DNA of 64,000 nt from Gnetum montanum (Eukaryota > Streptophyta > Gnetopsida > Gnetales > Gnetaceae), in assembly GCA_015680685.1 (NCBI GenBank), contig MNCI01004738.1, forward strand, positions 204,944 through 268,943, in the 5' to 3' direction. Below the pieces are notes generated by a model that searched no databases, was not told where the DNA came from, and saw nothing but the letters and a program-made list of their open reading frames with translations. Of this stretch, positions 35,591-46,999 are shown in pieces. The translations under genes and the position numbers were made by a program. Numbering within the stretch: the first letter of the stretch is position 1; every line of letters starts with the position of its first letter.

Positions 35591-36577
35591 TTTTAGCTCT
35601 TTTAAATGTTTGACCAACAAAAAGCATTTTTTCAAGCAACTTACAACTAGTTTACATGATTTTTTATCTAATTTAATTATTTTTTAAAAAAATATTTATT
35701 CTAGTAATTTACACAAGATTTTTTCTTATTTTCACTTTTTTTTACTTTTTTAACAATTTATAGCCATTTTATAAGATTTTTTTCCTATTTTAGTAATTTA
35801 TGTTCTATTTTTTCTAAATGTTGACTTATCTTGATAATTTATAGCCTATTTTTTATAAGTTTTACCTTATTTTGACCATAAAATTAACTAAAAAATAAAT
35901 GTTAGTATTTTCAACCATTTTTTACTATTTTCAACCATGTTTATCTTTGTTCACACCCTTTTTACACTACTTGATATCATTTGACATCATTTGGTATTGT
36001 TTGACATCATTCAGTATCATTTGGTCATCATTTGGTGTCATTCAATACCATTTGACATCATTTGGTATTGTTTGACATCATTTAGTATCATTTGGTCATC
36101 ATTTGGTGTCATTCAATACCATTTGACATCATTTTGACAACACTTTATGTCATTTAGCACCAATTTTAAATATTTTGCATCATTTTGGCTTTATGTTGTG
36201 TGATTTGACATAATTTTGACCATCATTTGGCATCATTTCATGTCATTTAATGCCATGTGGTAACATTAAAACCTTCTTTGCCCTTGCTTGACATCATTTT
36301 GCATGATTTTGACTTTCATTTGGGCATTATTTTGTACCACTTCACATCATTTGGCCCTTATTTCACCTTGTTGTATCTCAGTCTACCTTCTTTGTCCTTA
36401 ATCCACTGCGTTATGACCTTACTTAAGCCTCATTTTTCATTGTTACACTATATGTTAATCTTGTTTGGCTATGTTATGCTTCATTATTATAATATTTTAA
36501 ATTATTTTAACATTTTTTGATAATTATGCAATGCAAATGCTAGTTAATGTACTTTTGTTAATATGTAGGACTAAATC
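35591..36577 (+). other. Repeat-rich AT spacer before Tat-1 pol
   Basis: T-rich and low complexity up to about 35,940, then CATTTGG-type short repeats to 36,400. No coding is supported; an 87-codon open frame at 36,257-36,520 lies in the repeat and has biased, low-complexity composition. Confidence 0.55.
35983..36130 (+). repeat. 71-bp tandem repeat with CATTTGG subrepeats
   Basis: TTGGTATTGTTTGACATCAT starts at 35,991 and again at 36,062, a period of 71 bp with two units. Shorter ATCATTTGG subrepeats extend from about 35,960 to 36,360. Confidence 0.88.
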
Positions 36578-38314
36578 ATGGATACATGGGCACAATTTGA
36601 CTTACCCTTAAACCTAAATGGGCCTTACAATAATGTTCAATGATCAATTAACATAGAATGCCTAGATCTTGAGCTTGGAAGCCTATTTCATCATATAGCT
36701 TCAATAAAGAAGCCCTGGAATAGCCCAAATACATAGTCAAAACTCTTAATTTAGAGGTCAGAGACATCATAGAGGACTTTCTACTTAAAATTTCCATCAC
36801 AAATCATAATAGTGAGGAGAAAACACTAAGATTAAGTTACTCACTAGAACCCCATATAGTCCAAGACATCACCAAGGTCCTTTAGGATAATATTAAAGCC
36901 TTTGCTTGGTCATATAAGGATATTTCAAGACTTGACCCATGTTTAGTGAAACAAAATATCATATTTGACCCTAGTATCAAACTAGTTAAACAAAAGGTTT
37001 GTAAGATTAGATCAATTTTGCCCTAGCAGTTCATGATGAGATCATGAAGCTTTACCAAGTTAGTTTCATCTATGCCATTAATTACACAAATTGGGTGTCT
37101 AACATAGTGGTAGTCCCTAAGAAAAATAAGAGTATTCATATCTATAATAATTTTCATGACCTCAACAAGGAAATAATTAAAGATTATTCTCGTTGCCTAG
37201 TATTGATCAACTTATTGATACTATAGTTGGACATGCCTTATTATCCTTTATGGATGGGTTCTCAAAATATAACCAAGTTAGGATTAACCTAGAACATCAA
37301 CTATACATAACCTTCATGATCTCTTAAGGAACCTTCTATTACACAATGATGTCATTCAATCTAAAGAATGTAGGAGCAACCTAACAATGAGTCATTACTT
37401 ACATCTTTAGTCAATACATGCTAGGGCTACTAAATGATTATGTTAATTATATAGCTATGAAGTACAAAATAGTCAATGACCAAGCACATGACCTAAACCT
37501 AGTACTTCAATGTTGTCTCAAATACAAGCTTAAACTTAATCCTAAAAGTGTGTCTTCGGTGCCAAAACAAGGAAAATGCTATGTTTTATGGTATCTGAGG
37601 CAAGGATGCATGTCGATCCTGATAAGGTTAAAGCCATAACCAATCTATCACCACCTATTAATCTTAAGGAGCCATAAGGTTTACAAGGTAGATTGCAATT
37701 TATTCATAGGTTCATCTCAAGGCTCATAAATAAGCTTCAATCCATGTAACACTTTCTTAAGAAGGGGATTCACTATCAGTGAATTGGCCCAATTTCCTAC
37801 CGTCTATCCTCATTAGAAAGATAAACCATTCTACATCTAACTTGCAATCTCTAAAACCTCCATAGCCTCTTTGCTCTATCAAAAATAAAATTATGGAGTA
37901 GAGTTATCTATCTAGTACTTAATCCATACATTGGTTTCTTATAAGACCCGATACAATGAGGTCAAGAAGCATTGCCTAGCCCTAGTCTTCTCTTTGAAGA
38001 AGTGGAGACACTACTTCTTTAGGATACAAGTCAACGTCATTTGTAAGGACAACATACCAAGATCCATAATGATCAAAAGATATGAGAGTAACTATATAGC
38101 CCAATGGAATACTATAACAGCAAATTTTGACCTACATTACATCTCCCAAGCCTCAACAAATGGTCAAGCTATAGCCACACAACTCACAACTTTCCTAGTT
38201 GAAGATAATGCAAACATCAATCCTAAATTTCCCAATGAGCATATCAACATTATCAATGAGGTACACAAGGAATATGAGGTCATCATGGACTTTGAAAAAG
38301 CTTCAATTATCTAG
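36578..38314 (+). pseudogene. Tat-1 reverse transcriptase and RNase H relic
   Basis: The likely polyprotein segment starts near ATG 36,578. Visible motifs in order are: FAWSYKDISRLDPCLV (about 36,900-36,950), the RT thumb lead VSNIVVVPKKNKSIHIYNNF (37,098-37,157), FMDGFSKYNQVRI (about 37,250-37,290), the catalytic site region DYVNYIAMKY (37,436-37,465) where YVDD is expected, KYKLKLNPKS, and RNase H RYNEVKKHCLALVFSLKKWR (37,949-38,008). The YVDD box reads YVNY, so both aspartates are lost. The frame is broken several times. These features are those of Tat-lineage RT; copies would make element cDNA in virus-like particles. Confidence 0.88.
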
Positions 38315-38640
38315 GGATCAAGTGCTACTATCATCATAACACTACACTCTAGTGAGATTCAATCTTTTTCTTATCATTTCCAATTTTCATGCACTAAAAA
38401 CGTAGCTAAATATAAGGGATTAATTAGAGCAATGATGGTGGCTCATAACCTATGAATTACATGTTTGATGATAAAAGGTGATTCGCAACTAGTGGTTGAC
38501 CAAGTAATTGAAGTCTACACATCCAAGGCTAAAAATTTACAATCTTACTATGATCTAGTTTAAAAACTCATGCTATAGTTTATGAATGTTGGTATCCAAC
38601 ACATTCCTTAAGTTAAGAACACCTTAGCTGATTCCATTGC
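38315..38640 (+). pseudogene. Tat-1 second (archaeal-type) RNase H domain relic
   Basis: The frame continues with NVAKYKGLIRAMMVAHNL (about 38,400-38,455), then IKGDSQLVVDQVIEVYTSKA (about 38,470-38,535) and LQSYYDLV. This is the AEYEALI... GDSQLVxxQV pattern of the additional RNase H found between RNase H and integrase in Tat-lineage elements. The conserved AEY Glu reads Lys here (AKY). Strong lineage marker. Confidence 0.83.
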
Positions 38641-38899
38641 AATCTTAGCCTTAAGTGTGATGTCAAATGTATTTAGCAAGTTGCCTTCCTTGCTGAAGAA
38701 TTGTGCTCTTTCCATCACATAGAACACAGAAGGTACCTCTATATTCACCATCAACAATGCCCCTTAATAAGAGTAGTATGATGAAATTAAGTTTTACCTA
38801 ATGCATGGTGAACCCTTACATAACCTAACTACCCCTCAAAAGGATGTTGTATGTAAAAGATCAAAACAATATGTCATTGTAGCTGATAACACATTATGT

Positions 38900-39905
38900 T
38901 GAAGGTCCTAGAATGGCATATTGTTAGTATGCTTAGGTAAAATTGATGCTCACACTATTCTTGAGTAGGTTCATGATGGCATATATGGGGGACATATAGG
39001 ACCTAGAGCCATGACTATAAAGAGTAGATGATTAGGATATTATTGGCCCTATATGAAAAGAAACTACCTACAAAAGGTTAAATCTTGTTACACTTGTTAA
39101 TGGTATAATAACTTAATACATGTGCCATTGACTAAGTTATACATCACTCAGATAACATGGCCATTCCAATGGTGGGAATTAACATAGTTGGATTAATAAC
39201 ACATAAATTTGCTACAAGCCATGATTTCATCATCACCGCAACTAAGTGTTTTACAAAGTGGGTTGAAGCTATTCCTCTAAGAAAAACAATAATGCAACAA
39301 GCCTATAAGTTTTTCTTGGATAACATCATATCTTATTTTAGCCTCGCTTGAGCAATCATTATAGATAATAGAGCATAATTTAGTAGCTAATAAATGCATT
39401 CCTTTTATCAACAACTAAACATTAAACATTCCTTTTCATCGTCTTACTATCCATAGGTCAATGGTCAAGCTAAAACTAGCAACAAGGTCATTGTGAACCT
39501 CTTAAAGAAGATGTTAAATAATGGTAAATGAAAATAGCATGAACAACTACTATATGCACCATGGCCCTATATGACAACCTTAATAACCACAACTAGAGCC
39601 AACCCATATAGCTTGGTCTATGGACCTAAAGCTATTTTTCCTCTTGAATTATTGGTTCCATCCTTGAGGGTAGCTTTATCTAACTTCATCAATGTTGACC
39701 AAAATAAGAAGCTATGTATCATTCACATTGACCAAGTGGAGCAATGATGAATACAAATGCTTTCCAACATCAAAAAATACTGAGAGAAGAAAAAACAATA
39801 GCATCATCACAACCTAAATAGGCAAAAAGTCAAGCAAGGAGATCTTGTCCTCAAGGTCATTTGCGAGCATGTGAATAAATTCTTAGCTAATTAGAAAGTA
39901 TCTTT
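38900..39905 (+). pseudogene. Tat-1 integrase relic, N-terminal part
   Basis: The zinc domain reads VHDGIYGGHIGPRAM, GYYWPYMKRNY and VKSCYTC (about 38,970-39,100), the HHCC finger. The core includes GINIVG (39,166-39,190), KCFTKWVEAIPL (39,247-39,282), IIIDN (near 39,358), then NGQAKTSNK (about 39,462-39,490). The D,D35E residues are damaged: the first Asp reads Asn (GINIVG) and the Glu reads Lys (GQAK). The C-terminal segment (YGPKAIFPLELLVPS, about 39,620-39,665) leads into KVSF, where copia-2 is inserted at 39,906. It continues at 45,788. Confidence 0.88.
39901..39905 (+). repeat. Target site duplication of copia-2, left copy
   Basis: TCTTT before the copia-2 5' LTR pairs with CCTTT at 45,788-45,792, four of five bases, the difference being one transition. 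Confidence 0.65.
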
Positions 39906-41000
39906 TGTAAACCTTTTGATTTGTTTTAGTGTGCTCAAAACATTAAGTAAAATGGAGACAAAATTTGTTGGTATGGTTCTATGGTTATTGTGTTTGTAGG
40001 ACTATGTACACGGGAAACCAATATGAGCTAAAGAGGATAAGGAACGAACTATCCTAGAGCTCAAAGGAGGAGGTCACACCACATATCTTCAAATGAACAT
40101 CTAAAGAATGTGGACAAGGACATGATATTGTAGGGTAAAAGTGGACATCATTAAAGCATACAGAAGATCAAGGTTGCGAACAAGAAATGATGCATTCATC
40201 ATGCAAGAGAAAGTGAAGAAAGATGTCTCTGGAAAGCAGCAGATGTCTTGACAGATTTGGAGAGAACTTAAATAAAGAAGTCTTCAAAAATAGAAAGACA
40301 TATTTCTTAGAAAAATATTTCTTTCACAAGGTAGAGGAATTCTTAAAAATTGCAAACCAAGTTTAGAAAGATATCTTTTACAAGACAAAGATTTCTTCCA
40401 AATTAGAGACTACAAAAACATGTCTTCCAGAAAACAAAGACGTCTTCCCAAATTCAAAGGCAAATTCAGAGAGACATCTCAAGTGTAGGAAAGGCATCTC
40501 CCATCACTATTAGTGATTATTAGCTAGCCATTGCACAAGTTTTAAGAAGGATTTAGCAACATGGTAGCTATAAGAAGACTTGATGTGCATTGGAAAAAGT
40601 GCAAGCATTGTTGTATTCATTGTATAATCATTTGTAATCATTGAATTATTTTTTACTCCTCATAATCTAATCATTTTGGCTTTGTAAAGTATGTTATACC
40701 TAACTATGCAAGGATCAACAAATTGAGTTGAAATTATTCCTTGTAATTCTTGTTCTTATTGCCCTACAGGATTGATGTGCTTAAGCTTGTTGAGATCCTC
40801 TGGGACTAAGCTATTGGTGGTGTGGTACAACACTCTAGTATGGAGTTCAAGATTTTAAAAGTTGTAAATGCCTTTAAATGACATTTCCAAGCCTAATAGG
40901 ACCTTATGAGGTTGAGTGATTAGTGCTACAGTGCAACACTCCAAAGTGGGGCTTAATGACTCCCCACCCCCATCGCCACTTCTAAGTTCAACGATCCATA
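39906..41000 (+). repeat. Copia-2 5' LTR
   Basis: About 1,095 bp, matching 44,488-45,787 over blocks such as AAGGAACGAACTATCCTAG. It lacks about 170 bp present in the 3' LTR (between the GCTTRATGAC and CCCC stretches near 40,950). Confidence 0.85.
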
Positions 41001-41002
41001 AG

Positions 41003-41015
41003 TGGCATCAAAGCC
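41003..41015 (+). promoter_or_regulatory. Copia-2 primer binding site (tRNA-iMet type)
   Basis: TGGCATCAAAGCC, two bases after the LTR end, differing by single bases from the TGGTATCAGAGC consensus. Same spacing as in copia-1. Confidence 0.82.
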
Positions 41016-41039
41016 TGATGCTCTTTGTTTCATCATCAA

Positions 41040-42558
41040 CTTCAAGAGTGAATAATTAAGGGAACATCTTAAACAAATCCACCCATGTTCGATGGATTCA
41101 AATTTGCTTATTAAAAAGCTAGAATGTAAGGGTTCATCAAATCCATGAAGTTTGAAGTTTGGGAATTAATCTTGGAAGGCTATGCTCCACCCTTCACTAA
41201 CACCACTAGCATCATCAAGCCTTGCAACAAATGGTCTGGAGAGAAAAAGGATTAGTTAATGTTTGATTCAAAAGTAAAAAATTGTTTATATTGTGCATTG
41301 ACTAAATTTCAATTCAATAGGATAGAAGGGTATAAAATGGCCAAAGAAATTTGGAAACCTTTAGAAGCTACTTATGAAGAAACCTCTATTGTTAAGCAAT
41401 CAAAACTGTTAGTTCTACAAAGTGAATATGATAAACTTAAATGTGATAAGGTGAGAAAATCAAGGATTATTTTTCTAGAGTTTTCAATCTTGTTGTAGCC
41501 ATTATAGGAATAGGAAAAGACTTGCCTGAAATAGATGTCATCATCAAAATGATAGAACTCTACAACTGGAGTTCAAGCCTAAGGTCACAACCATGGAGGA
41601 AATCAAATATTTCTCAACTCTAAGATTTTAGGAATTTCAAAGTGCTCTCATTGCCTATGAAATGAATCTCATAAGCAAAGGAGTCACTCAAGAAAAACAT
41701 ATTACTCTAAAAACTTCCTCCAAGGAGAAGAAAGTCAATGAGTATGATGAGGGCAATGAAGATGAGATTGCTCTTCTCTCAAGGAGACTACAACGATTAC
41801 TTACAAGAAGAAGAAAAGGAACATATTAGCAACAACAAAGATAAAATTTCTTCAAAGGTAGAGAAATAGGTGGAAATTTTTTAAATTCTTCTCATCTATA
41901 TTTTTCTTTTATAAAGTGTTGGGTTTATGGAGTAAGAGGCCATATGGCCTTTGAATGTCCTAGTAATCCAAATGATAGCAAAGTTCAGCCAAAGAATAGA
42001 TCCAATGATGAGGAACTAAAAAAGACCAACTTTTCTACAAGTTGGAATAATGGTGAGCAAAGTGAAGAAGAAGCATGAAATTTTCCTAAAGATTCTCATC
42101 TCATCTGCATGGTGCTTATTGATGAATCTTCCTCACATATGACAAAACAACATGGTAAGTGTAATGAGAGGTTTAGTGAATTTAAAGAAGAAATTTTTCT
42201 CTTACATCATTTGATTAGAAAGGTAACGAAACTAGTGCTTTGTAAGTTAAATGCTATTGAGATTCAACCACTAACCTCTTCTAACAAGAATTGCAGCAAG
42301 ATTAAAGATGAGGAGTTTCCTAAAAATCAAGTAAAGAATTTAGAGGATGCAACACATGAAAGTGCAAGCTCAAGCCCAAGCATAGTAAGGTTTGATAATT
42401 CTAATCATAAGGATAATACTAATTTTATATGTAAAAATTGTGGTTTTATGCAAACTCTTAAGCATGATGATCAAAATAAGATTAATTCTTGGTCTTTTCA
42501 AAAGGGCTTTGGCAAGGAAATTATGCAAGTACCAACAAGTGAGAATGAAGGGAAGTGA
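41040..42558 (+). pseudogene. Copia-2 gag relic
   Basis: More complete than copia-1 gag. The expected start codon region near 41,045 is mutated. PPMFDGFKFAY (about 41,070-41,105) is the typical plant copia Gag N-terminus. An open piece of 79 codons (41,259-41,498) contains MAKEIWKPLEATYEE, the conserved central helix of copia Gag. The zinc knuckle near 41,915-41,955 reads CWVYGVRGHMAFEC, with the second Cys changed to Tyr. The last piece, 42,109-42,558 (149 codons), is fully open and contains CKNCGFMQTLKHD, a further Cys pair. No protease motif follows. Role: particle assembly, possibly in trans for or with a full-length relative. Confidence 0.75.
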
Positions 42559-44469
42559 AGCCTTGAAAATAATGCACAAAGCGATCAAGAGCTCTATCAT
42601 AAGGAACATGAACAAATAGAGACATTAAATACACTATTTAATGAAAGAGAACCTAAGGATGAGAAGGTACTTTATGATAGGAGACCTCACCTAAAACTCC
42701 ATTAATCTTCTTATTTTATCAGCAAGGTAAGTCAAGGTAACTTTCTATGTCTTTGCTTACTAGTTAATTAGGATAGTGTTTGAAAAGTTCACAATTATCT
42801 ACATATTATCTAGAGTAAAAATGGTGGAATAAGTGTCTAGAACATTTCTTGCATTCATCCATGATATTGATATAATTTGTTTTATGAAGATTTAAAATAA
42901 CACTCATAATAAATTCTCTTGAACCTTCATAGAAATTCTAGTTTGATTTCTTGTCTTGCATTTAGTCTTGCTTATTCTAAAATTCTTCTAATGATATGCT
43001 CAAAGTCTTTGGGACATTTTTTCCATTTCTAAGATAAGACAAACCTATGAAAATTCTATCAATACTACTCATTGAAAACCTAGATCTCCATAAATGAGCT
43101 TAACGTTGACCTATAGTTATAGTGTTTTTGTGATATTTTCATAAAGGCCCAAGATAAGCAACGTATGTGTAAGGGGAGCCTACTCCTAAATCATCTTGGA
43201 GGCCATCAACCTAAGGGGGAGTCTTTGGAAACTATGGCCAAGAACCACAATGATCAAGGAAAGGACTTCAAGAGGTACTTCACACAAAATTTGATGACAA
43301 AGTCTTGAATGGTTGTATTTGTTGCATATGAGGACTTTAAAAGGTATTTAATGATATATGGATACTTGGTTCTTTTTAAATGATTATGTTTTTTGTCTTG
43401 TACAAAAAGAAAACTATGCATATTTTTCTGATAGCTTAAATATTCTATTGATGCTCTCTTTTTGGTTGAACCTAGAAATACAAGCTACCATCAAACAATT
43501 GTTTCTATAGATAAGTTATTTTTTATCTTTTAATCTTTAGCATCAATTTGTGTGCTTGTTTTGAATATGACTATAATCATTCTTTCTTTGGCAAAGTATC
43601 TACATGCTCTAAGTTTGGTATTTTGTGCTGAAGTTTATTTTTACTTGATCATATTTACAATAGTAGAGAAATTCAAGTATATGAACGTATATTAATCAAC
43701 ATGTTTTATTTTTGATCAATGGCAGTGGATTTTCCATTGCCTTGAACAAACAAGAAAATATGCATGTCTCATTCATAGCTTCCTTACTCTCATAGATATT
43801 ATTGGTTAAGTACAGCAATGCAAGTTTTGAATGAGACAACTAGATAAGATGTTTGTTCCTACTTGTTCTATCTTTGACCCTTAAAATTAAATGTTGATGG
43901 TCCCTATTACTTAATTGTAGCTCCTTGGTTTTGACCTCAAAAAAGCAAATCTTAATTTCCACATTCGTGCCTTAAGTAAAACATGCAGTGCATTCTTTAC
44001 TACATTTTGAGCAATAACATGATGGGAAAATGTCCATGTCTATTCTTCCTAACTATTGAATCTAACATCAATTTTTTTCCATTGTGACATTGTATGGCTA
44101 TATTTACCTCACTATAAAGATATGTCCATTTACTAATGTTTTACAAAGAAAGAGAATATCTGAACATTCCAAGCACCATGCACTACTAATGTCTTATTTT
44201 TTTAGAGATAGGTTGCTTAATTTTCATAGCCTTTGCTTTACTTCAAGGTTGAATTTCACTTGGAAGGTTTGGTTCTACTCTTGCCAAATTTGGGACACCT
44301 CTTCATGGACCTGATAACTACTTGGCTCTACATATTATCTGGATATTATTGTTCTTTTATATCTTTTCTAACCATGAGAACTTTATCCTTTTTGTTGTTA
44401 TTCAAAAATGGGGATAGTAGTATGGTTATATTTGTATGATCATTAATCATTTTCTTAAGTTTTTAACAT
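42559..44469 (+). other. Copia-2 internal region without pol
   Basis: About 1.9 kb, AT-rich, without motifs of protease, integrase or RT. A purine-rich CTAAGGGGGAGTCT at 43,201-43,214 resembles the extra polypurine tracts known from Sirevirus copia elements. Open frames at 44,084-44,439 overlap each other in two frames and are hydrophobic, with no recognisable family. Confidence 0.55.
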
Positions 44470-44486
44470 CACCAAAAAGGAGGAGA
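44470..44486 (+). promoter_or_regulatory. Copia-2 polypurine tract
   Basis: AAAAAGGAGGAGA just before the 3' LTR (TATGGCCC at 44,488), preceded by CACC as in copia-1. Confidence 0.8.
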
Positions 44487-44487
44487 T

Positions 44488-45787
44488 TATGGCCCTTTTG
44501 GTGTGTTATGGTATGCTTAAAATATTAAGTAAAATGGAGACAAAATTTTTTTGTATGGTTGTATGGTTATTTTATTTGTACAACTATGTACAAGGGAAAC
44601 CAAGATGAGCTAAAGAGGACAAGGAACGAACTATCCTAGAGCTCAAAGGAGGAGGTCATCCACATGTCTTTAAATGAACATCCAAAGAACATGGACAAGG
44701 ACCTAATATTGTACAATCAAAGTGAACATCATTAAAGCATACAGAAGATTAAGGTTTTAGACAAGGAATAATGCATTCATCATGCAAGAGAAAGTGAAGA
44801 AAGACATCTCTGGAAAGTAGTAGACATCTTGGCAGATTTGGAGAGAACTCAGACAAAGACATCTTTACAAATAACAAGATTTCTTTCTTAGAAAAGACAT
44901 CTTTCATAAGGTAGAGACATCTTTATAGATTGTAGACCAAGTCCAAAAAGACATATTTTAGAGTAGAGACTTTAGAAAGACGTCTTTCAATAAATAAAGA
45001 TGTCTTTCTAGATTTAAAGGCAAAGTCAAAGAGACATATTAAGCATAGAAAAGACATCTCCCATGACTATTAGCAATCATTAGCTAGCCATTGCATGAGT
45101 TTTGAGAAGGATTTAGCAACACAACAACTATAAGAAGACTTTATGTGCATTGCAAAAAGTGCAAGCACTATTGTATTTATTGTACAATCATGTGTAATCA
45201 TTGAATTCTTTGTTGCTTCTCATTTTCTAATCATTTTGTCTTTGTAAAGTATGTTGTACCTAACTATGCAAGTATTAGCAAATTTAGTTGCAATTAGTCC
45301 TTGTAATTCTTATTCTTGTTGCCCTACAAGGTTGATGTGCTTGAGCTTGTCAAGATCTTGTAGGATTTAGTTGTTGGTGCTATGGTACAACACTCCGGTA
45401 TGGAGCTCATAATTGTAAAGGTTATGGAAGCCTTGAAACCACATTTCCCAGTCTAAAGGGACCTTGCATGGTTGAGTGATTGGTGCTATGATACAACACT
45501 CCAGAGTAGGGCTTGATGACTATACAAGGTGTGGTTCCTTCAACCACATTTTAAGAGCAACAAAGTCTGTAGGTGTTCTTGCAATCTACCCTCTAAGTGT
45601 GGAGTACTCAAGTTGGGGAACCAGGTAAATTCATGTGTATGCTTTGTTTTATAAAAATTCAATTTAGGGAACGTATTCATCCCTACTACACCCCCCCCCN
45701 NNNNNNNNNNNNNNNNNNNNNNNNNNNNNNNNNNNNNNNNNNNNNNNNNNNNNNNNNNNNNNAGCCTTCTAAGTTCAACAATCCATA
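44488..45787 (+). repeat. Copia-2 3' LTR (contains an assembly gap)
   Basis: About 1,300 bp including 63 unknown bases at 45,700-45,762. Starts TATGGCCC, ends CAATCCATA. The sequence after the gap (AGCCTTCTAAGTTCAAC) matches the end of the 5' LTR (TTCTAAGTTCAAC at 40,979-40,991), so the gap lies within the LTR. Confidence 0.85.
45700..45762. other. Assembly gap of 63 N
   Basis: Preceded by a run of nine C. The matching part of the 5' LTR has a C-rich stretch, CTCCCCACCCCCATC, at 40,960-40,975. The gap probably reflects a homopolymer or repeat problem; its true length is unknown. Confidence 0.95.
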
Positions 45788-45905
45788 CCTTTCTTGATCA
45801 CCAAAGCTTATGGCAATGGAGCATTCAAGTTGACCGGCATGGATGGAAATGAATTGGTCAATTCAATCAACCATTCCTATCTTAAATTATATTTTACCTA
45901 AGGTT
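45788..45905 (+). pseudogene. Tat-1 integrase C-terminal end, beyond copia-2
   Basis: The plus strand reads FLITKAYGNGAFKLTGMDGN followed by ELVNSINHSYLKLYF and a stop. This is the usual end of Tat integrase (PxxI..A...GAYxL...DG..L...N...LK.YY). It completes the frame interrupted at 39,905, which proves that copia-2 inserted into Tat-1. Confidence 0.87.
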
Positions 45906-46999
45906 CACTCACTTTTTTATAGCCTTTGTTTGCTTTTATTCATAGGTTGGATGATGAATCAACATTGACAACTTTAGTGACTTACAACAAGCAAGCATGC
46001 ATAACCCTCTACCTATTTTTAGCCTCTCAGAAAGACTATAAATTTTGTATGAATCTACACAGAATGACACAAAGTTTACATGTTCTACCAGTTATGACTA
46101 ATGACAGCCTATATACACTTATTACTTCATGTAACCTTTTCTAAACAGATGTGTTCTTTGACTAGTTTTCTTGTACTCTCAGATTTCTACTTGGAGGATG
46201 AGCTCGAAGTCATCACAAGGATGTGATTCATCACAAAGATGAGTCATCATGTGATCTCAATATGCAAGATTTAGTTAGCTTCTTCAATATTATCAATAGT
46301 ACTTACCTTACATCATCTCTATTGCCCCTCTTGAACCATAACCCCATAGCCAAATTGTAGCCTTCCTTATCTTGCCAAAAATGAAAACCCATGTTTGACA
46401 TTCATGCACCAAGGCCATGAGACTTCTCCTTCAACATGCTCTGCCAACCAAGTTCACTAAATGTAACACATCTCATTTAGTGAGTAAACAAAATTTCAAC
46501 CTTGGCAAAGAAATCCAATGAAGGTGCCACTACTACAAAAAAAAAGATGGAGAAAATGTAAAAAAGAAAAAAGACCAATGTATTCTCAAGTTAAGCAAGG
46601 TAATGGTTGTCTTTTAAAAAAAAGAGAGAGAGCCAAGTGGTTGAAGATACCTATTACCAAGTGATGTTTCATTAGAACAAAGCATGGGGATCTTTTCAAA
46701 TCAACAAGCATGTCACCACCATACCCTAGCCATGATATGAACATTTGAAATTCTTTATTAGCCCTTGTGATTATTCTCCCATAGCTAATGTAGCCATTAT
46801 CTCATCCCAAACTCTTCACATCCCATAGTGACCTTATCTCGCTATCGTGAGCACTTCTTGACATGATTCAATAGCTATAGAATCAAGTATGAAGAGAGAG
46901 AGCATTAGTGATGAACCTATGGTAGTGCTTCAGAGCTTTTGTTGATGTCTCTCAGGTTAATCCTTAAAACATTAACAAAGAGGGTCTAATAAAAAAATC
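45906..46999 (+). other. Tat-1 region between pol and 3' LTR
   Basis: No recognised domain. An open frame of 72 codons (45,926-46,144) follows the integrase stop and has no family I can name. A Lys-rich, broken stretch lies at 46,500-46,640. Purine-rich sequence near 46,975-46,999 (AACAAAGAGGG, then A-rich) could be the polypurine tract. Confidence 0.4.

Larger units (their letters stand above)
39906..45787 (+). mobile_element. Copia-2: gag-only Ty1/copia-type LTR retrotransposon
   Basis: About 5.9 kb, LTRs 39,906-41,000 and 44,488-45,787, PBS 41,003, gag 41,040-42,558 and polypurine tract 44,470-44,486. No protease, integrase or RT is visible. The LTR ends are TATGG..CCATA in the 3' copy, with the 5' copy start altered to TGTAA. 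It interrupts the integrase of Tat-1, and the coding sense resumes on the other side at 45,788. The near-identical 5-mers TCTTT and CCTTT flank it. It is related to copia-1 in LTR motifs, gag layout and polypurine context. Confidence 0.85.

Noticed and set aside
36257-36520. 87-codon open frame before pol, Leu/Phe/Ser-rich
   Set aside because: Lies in CATTTGG/T-rich repeat sequence; the composition explains the absence of stops.
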